Position numbers and translations under genes: made by a program
The notes under the pieces: model-generated
What the model was told of the DNA's origin: nothing
What the model saw: the letters and a program-made list of their open reading frames with translations, nothing else
Databases searched by the model: none
NCBI GenBank assembly: GCA_964580965.1
Contig: CAZOLZ010000022.1
Coordinates: 1-31,607 of the forward strand
Direction of reading: 5' to 3'
Source: CAIUKX01 sp964580965
Lineage (GTDB): Bacteria; Bacteroidota; Bacteroidia; Flavobacteriales_D; Crocinitomicaceae
DNA: 31,607 nt
In this document: positions 24,528 through 31,607 of the stretch, piece by piece
Position numbering within the stretch: position 1 is the first letter of the stretch
Layout of the letters: each line of letters starts with the position of its first letter

Positions 24528-25864
24528 TGGGGAGAAAATTACTTTTAGAGCATATAGATGTTCCAGGAATTGAAACATATGATGTTTACACTAAAAAAGG
24601 GGGATACGAAGCAGTTGATAAAGCTTTGAAAACAATGTCTCCTGGAGATGTTCAAGAAAATGTTTCTAAATCAGGTCTACGAGGAAGAGGGGGAGCTGGA
24701 TTTCCAACAGGGATGAAATGGTCCTTTTTGGCGAAGCCTGATGGTGTTCCACGTTATTTAGTTTGTAATGCAGACGAAAGTGAACCAGGGACTTTCAAAG
24801 ATCGTTATTTGATGGAGAAAATACCTCATTTATTGATTGAGGGAATGATTTTATCAAGTTATGCTTTAGGTGCTAACACTTCTTACATCTACATTCGAGG
24901 TGAATACATGTTTGTTTTAGATATCTTAGAAAAAGCAATTGCTGAAGCATACAACAATGGTTGGTTAGGGAAAAATATCAAAGGTTCGGGTTACGACTTA
25001 GATTTGCATGTCACACCAGGTGGAGGTGCATATATTTGTGGTGAAGAAACTGCATTATTAGAATCTTTAGAAGGTAAAAGAGGTAATCCTAGAATGAAGC
25101 CGCCTTTTCCAGCAATTAAAGGTCTGTATGGTTGTCCAACTGTAGTAAATAATGTTGAAAGTATTGCTGCTGTTGTTCCAATTGTAAATATAGGAGGAGA
25201 AGAATACGCTAAGATAGGAACAGAGAAAAGTACAGGTACAAAATTGATTTCAGCATGTGGTAATTTAGCTAGACCAGGTGTATATGAAATTGAATTAGGA
25301 CTATCTGTAGAAGAGTTTATCTACGGTGATGATTGGTGTAGAGGAATTGCAAATGATAAAAAAATTAAAGCATTAATACCTGGAGGTTCATCAGTTCCAA
25401 TTTTACCATCCCATTTGATTACAAAAACTGCTGCAGGAGAAACTCGCTACATGAGTTATGAAAGTTTGTCTGATGGAGGTTTTGCTTCAGGATCGATGTT
25501 AGGTTCCGGAGGATTCATTGTTTTTGATGAAGATCAGTGTATAGTAAGAAATACATGGAATTTTGCTCGTTTTTATTCGCATGAATCTTGTGGTCAGTGT
25601 TCACCATGTCGAGAAGGAACTGCTTGGATGGAAAAAGTTTTATATCGATTAGAACATGGTCAAGGTACGATGAGAGACATTGATTTGTTAGCTGACATTA
25701 ATAAAAAAATTGAGGGTAATACAATCTGTCCATTGGGAGATGCTGCTGCATGGCCAGTAGCTGCAGCTATTCGTCATTTCAGAGAAGAGTTTGAATGGCA
25801 TGTCACTCATCCTCAGAAAGCAATTAAGAGTAATTATGGTTTATTAAAAGAACCAACTTTATAA
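24527..25864 (+). CDS. nuoF: NADH-quinone oxidoreductase subunit F (NADH-binding)
   Basis: This 445-residue subunit (51-kDa homologue) oxidises NADH via FMN and passes electrons to cluster N3. The glycine-rich GLRGRGGAGFPTGMKW (50-65) binds NADH, NADESEPGTFKDR (81-93) and TPGGGAYICGEETAL (163-177) hold FMN, and C355, C358 and C361 in SCGQCSPCREGT plus C401 ligate the 4Fe-4S cluster. Length and order match the family. It starts at ATG 24527 in a TAATG overlap with nuoE. It is the catalytic entry of the complex encoded here. Confidence 0.97.
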   Translation: MGRKLLLEHIDVPGIETYDVYTKKGGYEAVDKALKTMSPGDVQENVSKSGLRGRGGAGFPTGMKWSFLAKPDGVPRYLVCNADESEPGTFKDRYLMEKIPHLLIEGMILSSYALGANTSYIYIRGEYMFVLDILEKAIAEAYNNGWLGKNIKGSGYDLDLHVTPGGGAYICGEETALLESLEGKRGNPRMKPPFPAIKGLYGCPTVVNNVESIAAVVPIVNIGGEEYAKIGTEKSTGTKLISACGNLARPGVYEIELGLSVEEFIYGDDWCRGIANDKKIKALIPGGSSVPILPSHLITKTAAGETRYMSYESLSDGGFASGSMLGSGGFIVFDEDQCIVRNTWNFARFYSHESCGQCSPCREGTAWMEKVLYRLEHGQGTMRDIDLLADINKKIEGNTICPLGDAAAWPVAAAIRHFREEFEWHVTHPQKAIKSNYGLLKEPTL

Positions 25865-25882
25865 CTGAATTAAATTACAATT

Positions 25883-26851
25883 ATGATTAAAGTCACAATT
25901 GATGATATAGAAGTAGAAGTTGAAGAAGGAACAACAATCATGAATGCTGCCAGAAAAATTGGTGGTGATGTAGTTCCTCCTGCAATGTGTTATTACAGTT
26001 CACTTCCTGGAACTGGAGGTAAGTGTAGAACTTGTTTAGTAGAAGTAGCTCAAGGTTCTGAAAGAGATCCTAGGCCAATGCCTAAATTGATGGTTTCATG
26101 TTCTACGCAAGCACAACACGGTATGGTTGTTAAAAATAGAACAAGCGAACGAGTTCTTCAAAACAGAGCAGCTGTAGTTGAGTTTTTATTAATAAATCAC
26201 CCTTTGGATTGTCCAATTTGTGATCAAGCAGGTGAGTGTAATCTACAAGATTTAGGTTTTGGTCATGGTGCTGCTGAAACTCGTTATGAAGAGGCTAGAA
26301 GAACATATGAACCAAGAGATATAGGAGATCATATTAAATTACACATGAATCGTTGTATTTTATGTTACAGATGTGTACACGTTGCTAATCAATTGACAGA
26401 CCAACGTGTTCATGGTGTTCTTCACAGAGGTGATCATGCTGAAATTAGTACATTTGTTGAAAATGCAATTGAAAATGATTTCTCTGGAAATATGATTGAT
26501 GTTTGTCCTGTAGGTGCGTTAACTGATAAGACATCACGTTTTGGAAGTAGAGTATGGTTTATGAAACCAATGAATGCTTCTTGTGAGTGCACTAAGTGCT
26601 CTGGAAAAGCAGTTGTTTGGATGGTTGGAAATGAAATTAAGAAAGTGACTACACGTCAAGATAAATATGGTGAAGTTGAGGTTGAAAACGGTAAACCAAA
26701 TTGGATCTGTGATGAATGTCGTTTTGACAAAAAAGACGTTTCTAAATGGAATATTGAAGGACCAAGACATGTTGAACGTCACTCAGTAATCTCTCAAGGT
26801 CATTATGAAAGACCAAACCCATTAAATACAAATACTAAAAGTTTAAAATAA
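25883..26851 (+). CDS. nuoG: NADH-quinone oxidoreductase subunit G, short form lacking the molybdopterin-like domain
   Basis: Only 322 residues, against about 700-900 for usual NuoG (75-kDa homologue). It keeps the electron-wire domains. The N-terminal 2Fe-2S ferredoxin uses C36, C48, C51 and C73 (cluster N1b), the His-Cys site H106, C110, C113, C119 (N5) lies in NHPLDCPICDQAGEC, and C158, C161, C164 and C208 hold N4. A further segment has C234, C236, C239 and then C276, C279 (ICDEC), in place of the CxxCxxxC...C of cluster N7. It stops before the large FdhF-like domain. The stop is clean and overlaps nuoH (TAATG), so this is the native end, not a frameshift. Short NuoG proteins are, to my knowledge, normal in flavobacteria. 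Confidence 0.93.
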   Translation: MIKVTIDDIEVEVEEGTTIMNAARKIGGDVVPPAMCYYSSLPGTGGKCRTCLVEVAQGSERDPRPMPKLMVSCSTQAQHGMVVKNRTSERVLQNRAAVVEFLLINHPLDCPICDQAGECNLQDLGFGHGAAETRYEEARRTYEPRDIGDHIKLHMNRCILCYRCVHVANQLTDQRVHGVLHRGDHAEISTFVENAIENDFSGNMIDVCPVGALTDKTSRFGSRVWFMKPMNASCECTKCSGKAVVWMVGNEIKKVTTRQDKYGEVEVENGKPNWICDECRFDKKDVSKWNIEGPRHVERHSVISQGHYERPNPLNTNTKSLK

Positions 26852-27882
26852 TGGAAACAGGTTTATTTATTGAAAAATTAATATTAGTTTTTACATTATT
26901 TTCAGTTTCACTATTGATTGCAATGTATTCAACTTATCTTGAAAGAAAGGTTGCGGCTTGGTTGCAAGACAGAGTAGGTCCCGATAGAGCTGGTCCATTT
27001 GGAATCTTTCAACCTATGGCGGATGGTGCAAAAATGTTTTTTAAAGAAGACTTTATCCCCAGAAATGCTGATAAATGGTTGTTTATAATAGCTCCTGGTA
27101 TCGCTATGTTTACAGCTCTTATTACGGGTTCTGTTATTCCTTGGGGACATAATCTTGAGATGTTTGGAAGATCTATTTCTTTGCAAGTAGCTGATATAAA
27201 TATTGGAATTTTATTCATTTTAGGCTTTGTTTCTATAGGTGTTTATGGAATTATGATTGGAGGATGGGCTTCTAACAACAAATATTCATTATTTGCTTCA
27301 ATTAGAGCTTCGTCTCAAATGATTTCTTATGAATTAGCAATGGGAGTTGCTGTAATTACAATTGTATTGATGTCAGGAAGTTTGAGTTTAAGAGGTATTG
27401 TAGATGCTCAACACGGAATGAATTGGTTTATTTGGAAACAGCCATTAGCTTTCATTATATTTTTTGTGACTGCACTTGCTGAATGTAATAGAGCTCCGTT
27501 TGATTTAGCTGAGTGTGAAAGTGAATTAATTGGTGGATATCATACTGAATATGGATCTATGAAATTAGGTTTCTTTTTATTTGCTGAGTACGTAAACATA
27601 TTTATTTCAGCTGCTGTTATTTCAGCCTTATTTTTAGGAGGATATAATTTCCCTGGAATGGATAGTTTTGAAGGTAATACCTTAGCTTTATTAGGAATTG
27701 CTGCTTATTTTGCTAAAATTTTCATAGTTATTTTTATTTTCATGTGGATTAGATGGACTTTGCCTCGTTTCAGGTATGATCAGTTAATGCACTTAGGGTG
27801 GAAGAAAATGATTCCATTAGCATTAATTAATTTATTGATTACAGCTATTGTAATAGCTTTTTCAGAGGGTTGGTTCAATTAA
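26851..27882 (+). CDS. nuoH: NADH-quinone oxidoreductase subunit H
   Basis: This 343-residue membrane subunit (ND1 homologue) links the peripheral and membrane arms and forms the mouth of the quinone tunnel. The signature loop LERKVAAWLQDRVGPDRAGP is followed by FQPMADGAKMFFKEDFIP. The conserved acidic loop AECNRAPFDLAECESELIGG is present with its E/D residues, then YSSMKF-like YGSMKLGFFLFAEY. About eight helices fit its hydrophobic pattern. It starts at ATG 26851, overlapping nuoG by one base. nuoI follows after 28 bases. Confidence 0.97.
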   Translation: METGLFIEKLILVFTLFSVSLLIAMYSTYLERKVAAWLQDRVGPDRAGPFGIFQPMADGAKMFFKEDFIPRNADKWLFIIAPGIAMFTALITGSVIPWGHNLEMFGRSISLQVADINIGILFILGFVSIGVYGIMIGGWASNNKYSLFASIRASSQMISYELAMGVAVITIVLMSGSLSLRGIVDAQHGMNWFIWKQPLAFIIFFVTALAECNRAPFDLAECESELIGGYHTEYGSMKLGFFLFAEYVNIFISAAVISALFLGGYNFPGMDSFEGNTLALLGIAAYFAKIFIVIFIFMWIRWTLPRFRYDQLMHLGWKKMIPLALINLLITAIVIAFSEGWFN

Positions 27883-27910
27883 TATTAATATATAAACGAA
27901 GTCACTAAAA

Positions 27911-28453
27911 ATGCAAAGTTTATCAAATAGAAGTAAGGTAGTTTCGAATAAAAAGATGAGTTTTATTGAGAAACTTTATTTACCAGCAGTATTTGCTGGT
28001 ATGTCAATTACGTTGAAACACTTATTTAAGAAAAGAAATACGGTTAAATATCCTGAAGAACAACGAGTATTTGCTCCTGTTTACAGAGGGATGCACGTCT
28101 TAAAACGTGATGAACAAGGTCGTGAAAACTGTACTGCATGCGGTTTATGTGCTGTAGCTTGTCCAGCTGAAGCTATAACTATTGTTTCAGGTGAAAGAAA
28201 AAAAGGTGAAGAGCATCTATACCGTGAAGAGAAATATGCTGAGTCATATGAAATCAATATGTTAAGATGTATCTTTTGCGGATTATGTGAAGAAGCCTGT
28301 CCAAAAGAAGCTATCTTCTTAACTGATCGTATTGTACCATCTAATTTGTCTAGAAAATCATTTATCGCAGGTAAAGATGTTTTGGTTGAAGATGTTAAGA
28401 ATAGAGTAGATGTTTCATTACGTCAATTAACGGGTAAAAGAAAAGAAAATTAA
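27911..28453 (+). CDS. nuoI: NADH-quinone oxidoreductase subunit I
   Basis: This 180-residue ferredoxin-like subunit (TYKY homologue) carries clusters N6a and N6b. Two CxxCxxCxxxCP motifs are intact: C74, C77, C80, C84 (CTACGLCAVACP) and C120, C123, C126, C130 (CIFCGLCEEACP). An amphipathic N-terminal region (FAGMSITLKHLF) would lie on the membrane. The sequence before residue 20 is longer than in E. coli and shows no known motif; a start at internal M16 is possible. nuoJ starts one base after its stop. Confidence 0.96.
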   Translation: MQSLSNRSKVVSNKKMSFIEKLYLPAVFAGMSITLKHLFKKRNTVKYPEEQRVFAPVYRGMHVLKRDEQGRENCTACGLCAVACPAEAITIVSGERKKGEEHLYREEKYAESYEINMLRCIFCGLCEEACPKEAIFLTDRIVPSNLSRKSFIAGKDVLVEDVKNRVDVSLRQLTGKRKEN

Positions 28454-28454
28454 G

Positions 28455-28967
28455 ATGAGTTTAGAAACAGTAGCTTATTTATTAGGAGGACTCACAATTG
28501 CATCGGCATTGATGGTTGTTTTAAGTTCTCATCCAGTTAGAAGTATATTATATTTGATTTTAACATTCTTCTTAATCTCTGCAAATTATATTTTAATGAA
28601 TGCTCAATTTATAGCTATAGTTAATATTATAGTATACGCGGGAGCAATTATGGTTTTATTCTTATTTGTCTTAATGATGTTAAATTTGAGTAAAACAAAT
28701 GAACCAAAATCGAGTATTAAAATGAAGGCTGCTGCTGTTATTGCAGGAGGTTCTCTTTTAGTGGTTTTAATTGCGGCAATGAAAAATGCTGTAGTTGATC
28801 ATACAAATATTATTTCGACAACAAATGATCAGGGGATGGTTGAAAATTTAGGAAGAGAGTTGTTTACAACTTATGTATTACCTTTTGAAGTTTCATCGAT
28901 TTTATTTATTTCAGCAATCGTTGGAGCAGTAGTACTTGCAAAACGTGAAAAACAAATTATAGACTAA
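28455..28967 (+). CDS. nuoJ: NADH-quinone oxidoreductase subunit J
   Basis: A 170-residue membrane subunit (ND6 homologue) with five hydrophobic segments. The conserved helix 3 IVYAGAIMVLFLFVLMMLNL (59-78), which includes the pi-bulge region, is easily recognised, and the N-terminal SSHPVRSILYLILTF fits the family. It takes part in coupling quinone reduction to proton pumping. It starts at ATG 28455 and is followed two bases later by nuoK, an arrangement conserved in nuo operons. Confidence 0.95.
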   Translation: MSLETVAYLLGGLTIASALMVVLSSHPVRSILYLILTFFLISANYILMNAQFIAIVNIIVYAGAIMVLFLFVLMMLNLSKTNEPKSSIKMKAAAVIAGGSLLVVLIAAMKNAVVDHTNIISTTNDQGMVENLGRELFTTYVLPFEVSSILFISAIVGAVVLAKREKQIID

Positions 28968-28969
28968 TT

Positions 28970-29296
28970 ATGGAGGCAAATAATTTATTTGATATCGTTC
29001 CGGTTCAATATTATTTAGTTTTAGCTACAGTATTGTTCGTGATTGGAGTTTTCGGTGTCTTAACTAGAAAGAATGCTATTATTCTTTTAATGTGTATTGA
29101 ATTGATGTTGAGTTCTGTTAATTTATTATTGGTAGCATTTTCATCATATTTCGGAGATGCAAGTGGACAACTTTTTGTATTCTTTATAATGGTTGTAGCT
29201 GCTGCAGAAGCAACCGTTGGATTATCAATATTAATTTTATTATACAGAAATACACGTTCTGTTGATGTCGGATTGTTTAATAAACTAAAAGGATAA
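28970..29296 (+). CDS. nuoK: NADH-quinone oxidoreductase subunit K
   Basis: A 108-residue, three-helix subunit (ND4L homologue). The two membrane glutamates needed for proton movement in other species are present: E44 in MCIELMLSSVNLLLVAF and E80 in VAAAEATVGLSIL. The N-terminus is a few residues longer than in E. coli (100). It starts at ATG 28970 between nuoJ and nuoL, with 2- and 7-base gaps. Confidence 0.95.
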   Translation: MEANNLFDIVPVQYYLVLATVLFVIGVFGVLTRKNAIILLMCIELMLSSVNLLLVAFSSYFGDASGQLFVFFIMVVAAAEATVGLSILILLYRNTRSVDVGLFNKLKG

Positions 29297-29303
29297 AAAT
29301 CGT

Positions 29304-31199
29304 ATGACTATTCAACAACTTATAGTATTATTAGTTGCAACTCCTTTAATAGGGGGTATAATTAACGGAATTTTTGGTAAGAATATGCCAAAATTATTCT
29401 CAGGAACAATAGCAACAGTTGCAACTTTTGTTTCTTTTTTAATTGGTTTAGCAGTATTTTTTCAAATTGAAGATAGTGAGATCGTAAATTTATTTACAAT
29501 ATTAAAATTAGAATCATTTGAATTAAACGCACGGTTTTTAGTTGATAATCTTTCAATATGGATGGTATTAATTATAACTGGTGTAGGTTCATTAATTCAT
29601 TTGTTTTCTATGGGATATATGAGTCATGATGAAGGTTATTATAAGTTTTTTACTTATTTGAATTTCTTCATTTTTGCTATGCTGTTATTGGTACTTGGTA
29701 GTAATTATTTTATTTTATTTTTCGGATGGGAAGGTGTAGGTATTTGTTCATACCTTTTAATCGGTTTCCATTACAGTGATAGGGAAAAAGGTATGTTAAA
29801 TGGTTTGGCAGCTCGAAAAGCTTTCATCATGAACAGAATAGGGGATTTGGGCCTTTTGATCGGTTTATTTATGCTTTTAGCCCATTATGGAACTCTAGAG
29901 TATACTGAATTACACGCTGCTATTTTAGAAACATCTGCTTCACCAATGGTCATGTTTGGTATAACATTATGTCTATTTATTGGTGCAACTGGTAAAAGTG
30001 CACAAATTCCATTATTCACATGGTTACCAGATGCGATGGCAGGTCCAACTCCTGTTTCAGCATTAATTCACGCTGCTACAATGGTAACAGCTGGAATTTT
30101 CTTAGTTGTTCGTTCAAATTTTATGTTTGAGTTGGCTCCTATGACACAAGATATTATGTTGTATATAGGTTTAGCAACTTCCTTAGTAACTGCATTTATA
30201 GCAATGAGACAAAATGATATCAAAAAAGTTTTGGCATATTCTACTGTTTCTCAACTAGGCTTCATCTTTGTTGCATTAGGAATGGGCGCTTACACAGCTG
30301 CTATGTTTCACGTAACAACTCACGCTTTCTTTAAAGCATTGTTATTCTTAGGTTCTGGTAGTGTAATTCATGCAATGTCCGACCAACAAGATATTCGCTT
30401 AATGGGAGGTTTAAAGAAATTTATTCCAATCACACATATTACTTTCTTGATAGGAACACTTGCAATTTCTGGATTTCCATTGTTATCAGGTTTCTTTTCT
30501 AAAGATGAGATTTTAGCTCACGCTATGGATCACAATATGGTTATCTATATTTTATTAGCATTTAGTGCTGTATTGACAGCTATCTATATGTTTAGATTAT
30601 ATTTTGTTGTATTTCATGGAGAATTTAGAGGTTCTGAATCAATGAGAAGTCATTTACATGAAAGTCCTTTAAACATGACATTACCATTAATAGTTTTAGC
30701 TGTATTATCTGTAATAGGTGGAGCTTTAAATTTACCAGGAGTTCATTGGTACAGTCATTTATTAGAACATAATGTAGCAGGTTTAAATAAAATCATTCCG
30801 TTACATTTATCTTCAGGAAACATGATCACATTAATGGTGTCTGCCTCTGTCTTAACCTTATTAGCATTATATTTTACTCACAACATTTTTGTTAAAAAAG
30901 AAAAAGTTCCTGTTTCAGACAATGAGCTTACTGGTTGGGAAAAGCTTTCAGCGAATAAGTTACACTTTGATGAAGCTTACAATTTATTATTTGTAAAACC
31001 GATTATTGGAATTTCAAAATTCTTACATTCAGTTGTTGAATTAATCATAATTAATGGTGTTATCTCATTAACGACAAAAACAATTGATAAATCTGGTGAA
31101 TATGTTCGAAAAATCCAAACAGGAAAAACTGATTGGTACATTTTGTGGATGGTTTTTGGGATTGTTGGTTTAGTAATCTTTTATTTAATAAATATATAA
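29304..31199 (+). CDS. nuoL: NADH-quinone oxidoreductase subunit L
   Basis: A 631-residue antiporter-like proton-pumping subunit (ND5 homologue). Core motifs: FFGWEGVGICSYLLIGFHY, AARKAFIMNRIGDLGL, ATGKSAQIPLFTWLPDAMAGPTPVSALIHAATMVTAG, KKVLAYSTVSQLGF and THAFFKALLFLGSGSVIH. The C-terminal part has the long lateral helix and terminal anchor of NuoL (LNKIIPLHLSSGN through TDWYILWMVFGIVGLVIFY). It starts at ATG 29304, and nuoM follows after only 4 bases. It is complete and shows no disruption. Confidence 0.97.
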   Translation: MTIQQLIVLLVATPLIGGIINGIFGKNMPKLFSGTIATVATFVSFLIGLAVFFQIEDSEIVNLFTILKLESFELNARFLVDNLSIWMVLIITGVGSLIHLFSMGYMSHDEGYYKFFTYLNFFIFAMLLLVLGSNYFILFFGWEGVGICSYLLIGFHYSDREKGMLNGLAARKAFIMNRIGDLGLLIGLFMLLAHYGTLEYTELHAAILETSASPMVMFGITLCLFIGATGKSAQIPLFTWLPDAMAGPTPVSALIHAATMVTAGIFLVVRSNFMFELAPMTQDIMLYIGLATSLVTAFIAMRQNDIKKVLAYSTVSQLGFIFVALGMGAYTAAMFHVTTHAFFKALLFLGSGSVIHAMSDQQDIRLMGGLKKFIPITHITFLIGTLAISGFPLLSGFFSKDEILAHAMDHNMVIYILLAFSAVLTAIYMFRLYFVVFHGEFRGSESMRSHLHESPLNMTLPLIVLAVLSVIGGALNLPGVHWYSHLLEHNVAGLNKIIPLHLSSGNMITLMVSASVLTLLALYFTHNIFVKKEKVPVSDNELTGWEKLSANKLHFDEAYNLLFVKPIIGISKFLHSVVELIIINGVISLTTKTIDKSGEYVRKIQTGKTDWYILWMVFGIVGLVIFYLINI

Positions 31200-31203
31200 C
31201 ATT

Positions 31204-31607
31204 TTGGAGCTTTTAATTATACCTTTAGTATTAGCATTAATCGCGTTGGTAGTTCCAACGAAATATATGCGTAACTTCTCTTTAATTGGAGGTTTAATCT
31301 CTTTGTTCGTTACGTTAGGACATTTAATCAATTTCGATACAAGTTCGTATATTTCAATTTTTGATTCTATAGGATTTAATAAAGTTGGAATAACTTGTAA
31401 AATGGGGTTTGATGGTATGAGTCTGTTTATGGTTGCATTAACAAACTTGATTACATTTTTAATCTTATTGAGTAATTTCAATAAAGCTTTAGCGAACAAT
31501 AAATCATTTACATCATTATTATTTTTCATGCAATTTGGATTATTAGGTGTGTTTACTTCTTTTGATGGAATATTGTTTTACATCTTTTGGGAGATTACTT
31601 TAATACC
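31204..31607 (+). CDS. nuoM: NADH-quinone oxidoreductase subunit M (partial, C-terminus outside window; TTG start)
   Basis: The frame is open from 31192 to the window edge and encodes about 134 N-terminal residues of an ND4-type antiporter subunit. It runs ELLIIPLVLALIALVVP, then FGMDGISL-like MGFDGMSLFMVALTN, and ends at FYIFWEITLIP, where NuoM reads FFEWELMLIP or similar. A stop (TAA at 31189-31191) closes the frame upstream, and no ATG lies before codon 22, so the start that keeps helix 1 is TTG at 31204 (or ATT at 31201). No Shine-Dalgarno sequence is visible. The four-base gap to nuoL suggests translational coupling. The remaining three quarters lie outside. Confidence 0.93.
   Translation, partial: MELLIIPLVLALIALVVPTKYMRNFSLIGGLISLFVTLGHLINFDTSSYISIFDSIGFNKVGITCKMGFDGMSLFMVALTNLITFLILLSNFNKALANNKSFTSLLFFMQFGLLGVFTSFDGILFYIFWEITLI

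Noticed and set aside
26534..26782. Minus-strand open frame antisense to the nuoG 3' end
   Set aside because: Antisense to conserved iron-sulfur coding sequence, with no promoter or family match.
25883..26851. NuoG as a frameshifted or broken gene
   Set aside because: The stop forms a TAATG overlap with nuoH and nothing resembling the missing domain follows; short NuoG fits flavobacterial practice.
31185..31529. Minus-strand open frame over the start of nuoM
   Set aside because: The plus-strand frame encodes a recognisable NuoM N-terminus; the antisense product is low-complexity Asn/Lys/Ile sequence.
1..31607. CRISPR arrays, tRNA/rRNA genes, insertion sequences, phage genes
   Set aside because: Read-through of both strands showed no regularly spaced repeats, cloverleaf-like genes, transposases, terminal inverted repeats or phage proteins; genes are packed with short gaps.

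Overview
The window looks like chromosomal DNA from a low-GC member of the Bacteroidetes, most likely a flavobacterium-like marine or freshwater lineage. This rests on three things. The sequence is strongly A+T rich. Several genes are preceded by the Bacteroidetes-type -7 box TAnnTTTG, and obvious Shine-Dalgarno sites are scarce. The gene content also fits: a complex I operon with separate nuoC and nuoD and a short NuoG, and a surface-glycan locus with Gmd/Fcl and TviB/TviC-type enzymes. I cannot name the genus.

Bases 1-14161, all on the minus strand, are a surface-polysaccharide (O-antigen or capsule) locus. Read in the direction of transcription it starts with a eukaryote-type UDP-glucose 6-dehydrogenase. 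Next come GDP-fucose synthesis (gmd, fcl), a Gfo/Idh/MocA oxidoreductase and a Vi-antigen-like pair (tviB, tviC) that would supply UDP-GlcNAcA/UDP-GalNAcA. The export and assembly block follows: Wzx flippase, Wzy-type polymerase, a GT4 glycosyltransferase, a CapA-family metallophosphatase-fold protein, an ATP-grasp ligase, a second GT4 and a DUF354 protein cut by the window edge. From wzy to the second GT4 the genes are joined by four-base ATGA overlaps, which suggests translational coupling. The most unusual part is the coupled CapA and ATP-grasp pair, which may attach an amino acid or similar group to the glycan.

Bases 14296-20368, also minus strand, hold two transcription units. One is a secreted S41 peptidase with an outer-membrane-like protein. 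The other is an acyl-CoA carboxylase beta subunit, an ElaA-type acetyltransferase and an M13 metallopeptidase, and it ends in a clear intrinsic terminator. trmD lies at 20411-21085.

From 21327 to the right edge, on the plus strand and divergent from trmD, runs the NADH:quinone oxidoreductase (complex I) operon nuoABCDEFGHIJKLM, with nuoM cut by the window end. It has the full NADH input module (E, F, G), but NuoG lacks the large molybdopterin-oxidoreductase-like C-terminal domain. nuoM has no ATG at its expected start and appears to begin with TTG.

No tRNA, rRNA, CRISPR array, insertion sequence or prophage was recognised. No gene-free stretch exceeds 300 bases; the longest is the 241-base trmD/nuoA divergent region.
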